Shown piece by piece: positions 43,301 through 50,214 of a DNA stretch of 64,000 nt. The DNA is taken from assembly GCA_905221615.1 (NCBI GenBank), contig CAJNDT010000502.1, forward strand, positions 1,084,101 through 1,148,100. Direction: 5' to 3'. Both the position numbers and the translations under genes were made by a program. The DNA is from Symbiodinium sp. CCMP2592 (Eukaryota; Sar; Dinophyceae; Suessiales; Symbiodiniaceae). Position 1 is the stretch's first letter. Each line of letters begins with the position of its first letter. The notes under the pieces are model-generated. The model saw only the letters and a list, made by a program, of their open reading frames with translations. It searched no databases and had not been told where the DNA came from.

Positions 43301-46079
43301 TGTTTTTGAACATCGGAATGCAGATGCCTGTTTTGGACGAATCACACCAAGAATCCGCCTCAGCTCCCTCTGGAGCAGCCGCCGCCTCAGACCACATGTC
43401 CCGTACAACTTCAAACGTCGCATTTCTCAAGTCCTCGCCTGCGTAACGAATAAGTTCGGCCGTAATGTCATCACACCCACCTCTTTTACCAAACTGCAAC
43501 TTTTTAAGAGCCTGCTTGAACTCCTCAAGGGAAGGGGGGAGGGCCAAACATTCATGCAGTTGGTCCGCTTCTGGAATGAACTCCCAAACAGCATCGGTGA
43601 CCGCCCCTCGCCCTGACTGAATACCCGACAAAAAAGACCTCCATTCTTCCCTTGACGCTTGCGCATCCGCCACCGAGCGCCGTACTCCCAACGACGCCCG
43701 ATTTCCCTCCCGGAACCCCAACATTTTACAAATTCGCCAAAAAGAAGCATCGTCCTTCTCCACACCAGCTTGGTTCGCCTGCGCCGCCAAATCATCCCAC
43801 CAACAAGCTTCCCACCGTCGCTTGGCCTTTCGCAGATTTTGGCTGGCTAACCTCCTGTCACGTAGCAGTGTGTCGACGTCAGACGATCCTAAACAACGAG
43901 CATTCCGCAAGCGCTCCTCCAAAACATGAACCCGGCGTTCCAATTCCTCTAATTCCCTTTCCTTCCCTCGTAACCAAGGCTTATCAACAAAGCGCGGCTT
44001 TGCTTTCCCAACCACGCGCAAAGCAGTCTTTTTCATGACGTCGGCCAGCACGTCCCAATCAAGTTTGCTCCCCGACACCAAACACAGTTCCTCCGAGATT
44101 TGCTTAGCATACTCCTCCCTCAGCCTAAGGGCTTCATCCGATTTCCCCAAAAAACGCACAACATCCGGCCTCGACTCCTCTCGTTCCCTCGCCTGAGCTT
44201 CAGCCACCCAGTCCTTACGGATCCTAAGCAGCATTTCGATAGGCTCGTGGTCCGTATGTTCTAGCCATGGGGCGGAAGAAAACTGTAATGGCCGCCCTTG
44301 CCTGCCCCGAGAACCACTCAAGTGCCTGCTGACATGGTGTACCGTTAGAACCGAGGCAACCCACTTGCGATCCCTCCTGTCAACTAGAAAGTGATCTAGT
44401 GTGTGCGCGGTGCCGAATCGACAGTGGAACCATGTCGCCTTATCCCGTTGTTGTGTGAAGGTACCAGCGACGACCAAACCCTCCTGCTCACAGAAATGCA
44501 ACAGCTCTTCACCACCCTTCGTACGACGAACATCCCCATACGGCCCCATGACGTGTCTCCACGCATCGTCCTTGAGAGCACCAACTTCCCCGTTGAAATC
44601 CCCCCCAACGACCAGGCGCGTTCTGGAAGAGGAATGAGAAATAATCTTGGCAAGCTGGTCCCGAAAGACTTCCCGTTGCTCCACAGTGGTTTTCGATACC
44701 AACGGGGCATAAACCGGAACAAGGAACAAACCCGGACGCCAACCCTTGCCCGGGATCTTGAGGCCCCAAGCTCTGACAGGCCCCTCCCAACCTGTGGCCC
44801 TCACCACGACAGACCCACCCGCACGCCATTTGGCTGCAAATTCAGGACAAAGCGCGACCCCAACCCGACCCTCGTGCACCAGCAACCAATTCACCCCTCC
44901 AACTTTGACCTCGACCACTCCCGCTTCTTCGAATCGCAAATCAGTAAGCAAGGCACAAGACCACCGACGCTCAGCAATAACCTTGAAGATAGCCGCTGTT
45001 TTCCCTGCTGGGTCTTTGCCAAACTTGGCACCCAAACCCCTCGTGTTCCAGGACCCCACGACCACATGGCCTTTGCGTTTGACTCCAAAAGCCCCCGAAG
45101 CACGATAACAAGCCAAACGACGTTTAACCTTTTTAAAAAGCAAACGTTTCCTAAAAGCAGCAGTTTTACGAGCAACCGTTCGCCGCTGACACCTCGAAGC
45201 CGAAGGAAGACAAGACTGTGGTGAAAACAATCCGCGTTTACTTCCTCGACTCACCCCCTCAGAATCCTGCAATTGCGCTTGACTCATGAGATCATTTAAC
45301 GCAAGTTCCATAGAGTCAGGGTCTTGTTCCAGAAGTAATTCCACCTGTGCCTCCATCTCAGCATCCAAAAGTTCGCGCCATACATCCGCCAACGCCTGCG
45401 TTCTCCAGTTACCCCCCACCACAGATTCCGCACGAAATCCCAACCACGAGCAGAAGGCCTTTCTGCCTCCCTTAGAAGCAATCCATTGCCCCAAACTGTG
45501 GAAATACCGCGGTTTCTTATCTTCACTCGCCGGAAGGAAGTAGTCTTTAAAAGGAAAGAGATCGCCTTGAAGCAACACCCGCGACGGTGACTTCAAATCA
45601 GATGTGCAGTCTCGTTGAGTCAAGGAGGGAGGGGGAGGGGAAGGAGAAGGGGAGAGAGAGACAGAAGGAAAGGAATGAAAGGGAAAGAGAGTGCCCATTC
45701 TGAAAAAAGAGGGTTGAGCAGGCAGTGATCGCGTAGAGACAGTGTGTGTCAGACAGGAGCCAGGCAACTGTGGACCAGACCCAGAAGGCACCAAACCAAC
45801 AGGGCCCCGAGGAGGGTCGGACCCCGAGCCCAACCCTGCTCCCTGAGGACCGGGAAGGAAGCCGAAGCCCCAACGGTCCGCGGCCTCTTGGGACGAGCTG
45901 GTATCAAAAGAAGACAGATTATTAGGCAAGGTTTGCCGCTGCCGCACCGATAACAAATCATCAGCAGCAACATTCCCCGGTGCACACTCCTCAGAGTGCT
46001 TGGCTTTGCCCCCCTTGCTGGAAACAACGTTAGCACCACAACATGTCAGGGGGTTGCCCCTGGACCACCACACACGCAC
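40350..46079 (-). CDS. LINE (non-LTR retrotransposon) polyprotein: endonuclease, reverse transcriptase, RNase H, zinc fingers
   Basis: One uninterrupted frame of about 1,909 codons. The first codon of the open frame is not ATG; the first Met in a plausible position is near residue 127 (RMGTLFPFHS). About residue 340-620: APE-type endonuclease with SWNTRGLG, VGGDFNGEV and TDHEPI. About 860-1150: reverse transcriptase with YRNLVMLSVSAKLVARI, MTCFDIVRAY (first catalytic Asp), LREGCPSSPILFSIF and VEFADDTALF (catalytic Asp pair). Around 1450: two C2H2 fingers. About 1525-1675: RNase H with FTDGAG, NNVGELAAM, YDSSYA and GNDTADRLAARG, so the four acidic residues look intact. About 1700-1909: a run of CxxC...HxxxC fingers (CPNCKARIP, CSLCTSYFQ, CSKCNKLFK). 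The order fits I/R1/Tad-like LINEs. All catalytic motifs are present without a stop, so it is a recent copy or conserved. Element ends and target duplication were not found. Confidence 0.9.
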   Translation of the reverse strand: MRVWWSRGNPLTCCGANVVSSKGGKAKHSEECAPGNVAADDLLSVRQRQTLPNNLSSFDTSSSQEAADRWGFGFLPGPQGAGLGSGSDPPRGPVGLVPSGSGPQLPGSCLTHTVSTRSLPAQPSFFRMGTLFPFHSFPSVSLSPSPSPPPPSLTQRDCTSDLKSPSRVLLQGDLFPFKDYFLPASEDKKPRYFHSLGQWIASKGGRKAFCSWLGFRAESVVGGNWRTQALADVWRELLDAEMEAQVELLLEQDPDSMELALNDLMSQAQLQDSEGVSRGSKRGLFSPQSCLPSASRCQRRTVARKTAAFRKRLLFKKVKRRLACYRASGAFGVKRKGHVVVGSWNTRGLGAKFGKDPAGKTAAIFKVIAERRWSCALLTDLRFEEAGVVEVKVGGVNWLLVHEGRVGVALCPEFAAKWRAGGSVVVRATGWEGPVRAWGLKIPGKGWRPGLFLVPVYAPLVSKTTVEQREVFRDQLAKIISHSSSRTRLVVGGDFNGEVGALKDDAWRHVMGPYGDVRRTKGGEELLHFCEQEGLVVAGTFTQQRDKATWFHCRFGTAHTLDHFLVDRRDRKWVASVLTVHHVSRHLSGSRGRQGRPLQFSSAPWLEHTDHEPIEMLLRIRKDWVAEAQAREREESRPDVVRFLGKSDEALRLREEYAKQISEELCLVSGSKLDWDVLADVMKKTALRVVGKAKPRFVDKPWLRGKERELEELERRVHVLEERLRNARCLGSSDVDTLLRDRRLASQNLRKAKRRWEACWWDDLAAQANQAGVEKDDASFWRICKMLGFREGNRASLGVRRSVADAQASREEWRSFLSGIQSGRGAVTDAVWEFIPEADQLHECLALPPSLEEFKQALKKLQFGKRGGCDDITAELIRYAGEDLRNATFEVVRDMWSEAAAAPEGAEADSWCDSSKTGICIPMFKNKGSRLDMNNYRNLVMLSVSAKLVARICASRLSTWAEEWLPEQQNGFRVGRGIDDVQMVVRRLIEEIAVAANEGTYGMTCFDIVRAYTRVCRDALWSLLSRLGVPASFVQVLKALHEHTRFKVFVHNGYSSEWLTDRGLREGCPSSPILFSIFHHAVLLTFRCRRKRQAEPSNLQPGIPWKFKVDGHLTRPGRARHSSRGIREIVIGDVEFADDTALFGEVEELHQAEQIFIQTLRDWEQQEHPDKREKLVLTPRGRRPMDVLNIFEKRLLKHLGATHTDNADQWAETTKRLQAGFYAVKRIAKYWSLGSAHGRGRRSGLSTNRKLKIMRCVVEGTLLSCSKTRVWSLVQERKANQVISRGIRRCLGLDRIIMRQYGYADDRLRNMVQWNSFSELVHKQVLNWVGHVARMSTDRLPKIAMFGWPAGLEEHHSGRFTYPRWVEWVLEKHNISVMDWFRLAQKPTSKWLKLVHQALPRKHLSVSRTYKVNAWKPGDPILDWKAPTPCVPNGPGPSEDSFPCPVCSHVASSARGLQVHYEGAHAIQNPDLTTVAVDSCPDCGQVFVFSRDRQRHRCPTKPHTLEAVALLLPAPLPPSQPSLVDVSRWVLFTDGAGPSGDVAVHAGWGVAVWESSSSASTPSFALFGPVCLSNWESRWVGAEVATNNVGELAAMIEALLWLEAEAPGPAEVPATIFYDSSYAYGAITGAHAVGANDKLVAKAQATLARVRAKRPVDFQHVKGHSGNLGNDTADRLAARGARGEQTTQSKRWSLPLTAPPPLDPLLVDHCWRCQRVFTGPSYARQLAGHEANCAVPGVPPSHIPCRHGCGKQFPWKFTEGAKRVVHHAREARAIHEKICRGSVELTRVCPYCDLQFPESISDEYLVNHRKTCSHRPEDAPSLSKLWPCPNCKARIPLGRQEEHENICRGSAKANRTCSLCTSYFQTVDQRVRHEESCRGSKEANLTCSKCNKLFKTWGSRIAHEKACKG

Positions 46080-46183
46080 CTAGCACGGACCTTGACATCA
46101 TCTCGAGGAGGTTCGCGGCGAGGTCCAGACGCGGAACTTCTGCAACCGCGAATCCATGGGATGGAAGAAGGCGTCCACGCCGG

Positions 46184-46290
46184 CCCTTTCGCAAGACAGC
46201 GTCGAGGCAAGCAAAACACTGTCCCACGTATGTTCAAATGCAAAAGTGTCTGCACCGACCCTTTCGCAAGACAGCGTCGAGGCGGGCAAA
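46184..46290. repeat. 75-bp repeat, two copies, carrying TTCGCAAGACAGCGTC
   Basis: CTTTCGCAAGACAGCGTCGAGGC at about 46186 and 46261, each followed by (A/G)GCAAA(A/C)A. The 16-bp core is also in the coding repeat at 33.9-34.2 kb. Confidence 0.8.
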
Positions 46291-46769
46291 CAACTGTCCT
46301 AAGTATGGTCAGCTGAGAAGATGAGAATAAGCTGAGAATACCTGCGAAACCCAAACCTGCATAATAAATGCTCTCGGCGATTCCGCTGGAGGTTTCCGCT
46401 CTTTCCGCTTATTTCCGCTTCGGCTTTTGGCTGTGGATAGGCTGCTCTAAAACAAAATTGCTCTCTCGCAAGTGTTGTCTGAAAGCAGAAACGCTCTTCT
46501 GCTGATGCCTTTGATGGTTTGGAAAAGCCGTATATATGGGCACTGGTGATCAACATAAGGTTTAGATGGTATGTCTATACCTAAAAGAAGCAGCACATAC
46601 CCTTTCTCACACAGCACGGCCTCGCAGTCTCGCAGTGCCCAAACATCCACTTCAAGTGCATGAAGACAACAGCCTAAACCGGCCTAAGCCTTCGAATCCT
46701 TTACAAACCCCAAATTCATTGCCCCTTTGCACCGAACCAGAACCACAAGGTTTAGATCCACAGGGCTTT

Positions 46770-47105
46770 TTCGACAGAGTTGGCTTTTAAAGACTTTTAC
46801 AGACTTTTAAAAACTTTCAAATGCAAGAAAAAACATTCTAAAAACTTTTAGAAGACTTTAAAAGACTTTTAGAAACTTTTAGAAGACTTTTGCAAACTTT
46901 AAAAGACTTTTCAAAACTTTAAAAGGCTTTTAAAATATTTAAAAGACTTTTAAAAACATTAAAATACATTTAAAAGCTTTAAAAATACTTTAAAAGACTT
47001 TTAAACGCTTTTAAAAGCTTTTACAAACTTTAAAAAGAATTTGAAATACTTTTAAAGACTTTAAACAACTTTTAAAATTTTTTAAAAACTTTAAAACAAA
47101 AAAAA
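46770..47105. repeat. AT-rich ladder of ACTTTTAAAAG-type palindromes
   Basis: About 330 bp consisting almost entirely of (A)GACTTTTAAAAACTTTAAAAG variants: short A-runs and T-runs joined by single C or G. Many TTTAAA palindromes. Coding capacity none. Confidence 0.85.
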
Positions 47106-47149
47106 CTAATGTTTTTTCCGAGAAGACGAGGATGAAGAAGACCTGGCAC

Positions 47150-47970
47150 AGGGTTTACAGTTTCAGGGTCTTTAGGGTTTGGGGTTAGAAGGCAGAGTGC
47201 CATAGTATTAGGGGTTTGAGGGTAATGAAAGGGTTAGGGTTAGAGTTTCAGGGTCTTTATTATATTTAGGGTTTGGGGTTAGAAGGCAGAGTGCCATAGT
47301 ATTAGGGGTTTGAGGGTAATGAAAGGGTTAGGGTTAGAGTTTCAGGGTCTTTATTATATTTAGGGTTTGGGGTTAGAAGGCAGAGTGCCATAGTATTAGG
47401 GGTTTGAGGGTAATGAAAGGGTTAGGGTTAGAGTTTCAGGGTCTTTAGTATATTTAGGGTTTGGGGTTAGAAGGCAGAGTGCCATAGTATTAGGGGTTTG
47501 AGGGTAATGAAAGGGTTAGGGTTAGAGTTTCAGGGTCTTTAGTATATTTAGGGTTTGGGGTTAGAAGGCAGAGTGCCATAGTATTAGGGGTTTGAGGGTA
47601 ATGAAAGGGTTAGGGTTAGAGTTTCAGGGTCTTTAGTATTTAGGGTTTGGGGTTAGCAGGCAGAGTGCCATAGTGTTAGGGGTTTGAGGGTAATGAAAGG
47701 GTTAGGGTTAGAGATTCAGGGTCTTTAGTATATTTAGGGTTTGGGGTTAGAAGGCAGAGTGCCATAGTATTAGGGGTTTGAGGGTAATGAAAGGGTTAGG
47801 GTTAGAGTTTCAGGGTCTTTAGTATATTTAGGGTTTGGGGTTAGGAGGCAGAGTGCCATAGTGTTAGGGTTTGAGGGTAATGAAAGGGTTAGGGTTAGAG
47901 TTTCAGGGTCTTTAGTATTTAGGGTTTGGGGCTAGAAGGCAGAGTGCCATAGTTTTAGGGTTTGATAGTA
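47150..47970 (+). repeat. 94-bp tandem array, about 9 copies, each containing AAGGCAGAGTGCC
   Basis: The unit is TTTCAGGGTCTTTAGTATAT, then TTAGGGTTTGGGGTTAG, then AAGGCAGAGTGCCATAGT, then GGGTTTGAGGGTAATGAAAG. Spacing is 94 bp between full units; the first and two later units lack about 9 bp (TATATTTAG region). Telomere-like words make up half the unit. The AAGGCAGAGTGCC core is the exact reverse complement of the motif scattered through the genes to the right. Confidence 0.9.
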
Positions 47971-48154
47971 TTAGGGATGCACAAATCGCGTGAAGTGGCT
48001 ACGAACTGCTGGATGTTGCGCTTTTCTGCGTTGACCACACTGTCAAGCGAATCACGTGCAGGCGAAGCAGGGTACAGCTGGGTGACGCGACAACGTCTGG
48101 CACTCTGCCTTCCCAGCTGCTGGCACTCTGCCTTCCCGCCTCAAGATCCATTAA

Positions 48155-48640
48155 TTATTGCCACCCCAACTTTGCACTCAGCTGGTCGGTCAAAGGTATT
48201 GCTCCAGCATCAAGGTCAGGAAGTTCCCCCGGACCACCGAGACGGATGGCAACAAGTGAGAGGTGTTTCATCTGAAGGACAAACTGCCGTTGTTGTTCAT
48301 CTTCGTCGTTCCAAACATAAACAAAATCACAAACGAGAGAAACGCGCGGCAACTCCAGCGGTTCTTCTCCTTCACCCACCTGATAACACTTCGGGAAGGG
48401 GCCTTGGTACCGTCGAAGAAGCCTGAGGCCTCCTGTAATGCGGGAGCCAATACGTGGCCAGTAACGCAGGTAGCGAACCATGATTTCCCAAGGCACGTCG
48501 TCATAAACTTCATTCCATCTCTCAGCTGGTTTCCACTGGTGAGGCGCTTTGGCCAGTTTTTCGCAAGCGGTTTTGATCAAGATTGGGGAGAGCTCGCCTC
48601 TGAAGAAACACTCTCCTCGTTCGATCGGGGCGAAATGCAT
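48155..48640 (-). CDS. Hypothetical protein, 161 codons
   Basis: Met at 48640; reads MHFAPIERGECFFRGELSPI... with a Trp/Arg/Tyr-rich middle (WEIMVRYLRYWPRIGSRI) and an acidic stretch (FVYVWNDEDEQQRQFVL). It may be a 3' exon and not a whole gene: a CAGAG/GCGAGC donor-like site lies close to the start and the next coding block upstream ends at 48921. Two copies of the GGCACTCTGCC motif lie 20-55 bp past its stop. No family recognised. Confidence 0.5.
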   Translation of the reverse strand: MHFAPIERGECFFRGELSPILIKTACEKLAKAPHQWKPAERWNEVYDDVPWEIMVRYLRYWPRIGSRITGGLRLLRRYQGPFPKCYQVGEGEEPLELPRVSLVCDFVYVWNDEDEQQRQFVLQMKHLSLVAIRLGGPGELPDLDAGAIPLTDQLSAKLGWQ

Positions 48641-48920
48641 TGCTCTGGACGGCTACTGTTCAGTCACAAGCACGCACGGCTTCAAACCACATGTGCTAGT
48701 TTGTGCGGCTTCCGGGTTGTGGCACTCGAAATGATTGTCCATGTGCTTGCACGTGACAAATTCCACATGTGTGAAAATGCGAACATGCTTTCGCAATCCG
48801 TCTTCCCCAAGCAGAAACACACAGTCTCTCGGACGCATTCCAATCTAGCAGGACCCGCTGCCATCAATGCAAGCACACAGACAGACACACAACTTTTCTT
48901 TGCAGCGCAGGATGAATCCT

Positions 48921-50144
48921 CTAGTTGTTGCCAGGCCTCCTGGTCGGGCCACAACAGGGCCTATGGTCAATGACGTGTTGTCTGGCCTGCGCTTCTGTCA
49001 TCTTGGAAGCCACACGTCCCCAGTGATAGGGTACGAGGTGGCTCCACTCGCCTTCAATGCCAGACACACATGGGTTCATGTAATGTGACACAACACACAG
49101 CAGATCAGGCAACCACATCGAAGCTATAACAAATGTTCCGAATCTTTCCAAGAGACCGCCGTCTGTCACACGAACTCGGAGAAACCATTTTGCTTTGTCA
49201 GTGCCACCAGGATTCGGGTCGTACTTCATCTCACCAGCGATCTTGGGACACTCCGGGCATTGAACAGGTGTCCATACCCCTTGGTAGTCAACACGGTTCG
49301 GCCGCCGCTGATGTTGGGGGCCACGGACTGCAACCTCCCGTGGCTCGAGTGCTGGGATAGGCACTGCAGGCACCTCCGGCATCTCAGCAGGAGGGGCTGG
49401 CACTCTGCCTTCCTCGGGCTCCACGTGATCATCAGGCTCTGGGACAGGGATTGCAGCAGGCACCTCCGGCATCTCAGCAGGAGGGGCTGGCACTCTGCCT
49501 TCCGCGGCCTCCACGTGATTATCAGGCTCCGGCTCCACCGGCACCTCAGCAGGAGGTGCTGGCACTCTGCCTTCTGCTCCCTCTTGACCACTTTCATCAG
49601 GAGGCGCGGGTTGCTTCCTGGGCAACATACGTGGGCGACAAATCTTTCTCTTGGCTTTCCGTTTGGCCTGTGGCTTGGCCTTTGCTTTGGTCTTTGCTTT
49701 GGCCTTGCCCTTTGCCTTGGCCTTTGCTTGCTGCGTCTTGATGGCCTGCCAGGTTTGATGCACCCTTTTGATTCTGCGTTTTCTGACTGCGTCTGAGACC
49801 ATTTTAAATTCCTGTTTGTCCTCAGCAAGCAGGTCGTCAAGAACCAGCTCATCAACAAAGTCCCCCATGATAATGTCATCCTCATCCTCATCCTCTGTTG
49901 AATCTTTGGCTGTCGAATACATAGCCTCAATTTTGCGCATGAAATCCTCATCTTCCGGAAGGTGATGAGAAGCGATCAGGCTCATGAGCTTTGGACGGCG
50001 CATTCGTTGCAGCTCCTTTCGCTTTTTTTCGTCTACGTTTCCAGTCTGGGAGATCACATGCTCGGCGAGATTCTGGCAGTCTGCGAGAGTCCGACATGCT
50101 TGTGACATTTCCCTCAGTCGAGTCAGCAAAAACAAGCACAGCAA
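48921..50144 (-). CDS. Hypothetical protein with basic Ala/Lys segment and EGRVPAPPAE repeats
   Basis: About 407 codons; the more likely start is the Met at about 50109 (MSQACRTLADCQNLAEH). Order of parts: a helical N terminus, an acidic segment (STEDEDEDDIIMGDF), a histone-tail-like Ala/Lys block (about residues 138-170, alternating AK), and a Pro-rich region. Three EGRVPAPPAE units there are spaced 90 and 72 bp at DNA level. A C-terminal folded part has CPECPKIAG, KWFLRVRVTDGG and a HRPCCGP end. The Lys/Ala block may be a nuclear or nucleic-acid-binding tail (inference). The EGRVP peptides are translations of the dispersed GGCACTCTGCC motif. Confidence 0.6.
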   Translation of the reverse strand: MLCLFLLTRLREMSQACRTLADCQNLAEHVISQTGNVDEKKRKELQRMRRPKLMSLIASHHLPEDEDFMRKIEAMYSTAKDSTEDEDEDDIIMGDFVDELVLDDLLAEDKQEFKMVSDAVRKRRIKRVHQTWQAIKTQQAKAKAKGKAKAKTKAKAKPQAKRKAKRKICRPRMLPRKQPAPPDESGQEGAEGRVPAPPAEVPVEPEPDNHVEAAEGRVPAPPAEMPEVPAAIPVPEPDDHVEPEEGRVPAPPAEMPEVPAVPIPALEPREVAVRGPQHQRRPNRVDYQGVWTPVQCPECPKIAGEMKYDPNPGGTDKAKWFLRVRVTDGGLLERFGTFVIASMWLPDLLCVVSHYMNPCVSGIEGEWSHLVPYHWGRVASKMTEAQARQHVIDHRPCCGPTRRPGNN

Positions 50145-50214
50145 AACTTATATAAGTTTATTGTACTATTTACTGTATGGGTCGACAGTTGACAGAATCC
50201 TAAATGAAAACATG

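Larger units (their letters stand above)
39960..46300 (-). mobile_element. LINE insertion, approximate extent
   Basis: Extent inferred from the coding frame plus short flanks. The 3' flank includes a small direct repeat (AATAACCTCAACTAATAACC at about 39989-40014). Neither a poly(A) tail nor target-site duplications could be identified by eye, so both ends are guesses. Confidence 0.5.

Noticed and set aside
44403-45224. 273-codon plus-strand ORF
   Set aside because: Antisense to the LINE endonuclease region, with no motif of its own.
47150-47970. CRISPR-like array
   Set aside because: The 94-bp units are head-to-tail satellites without unique spacers; the context is eukaryotic.
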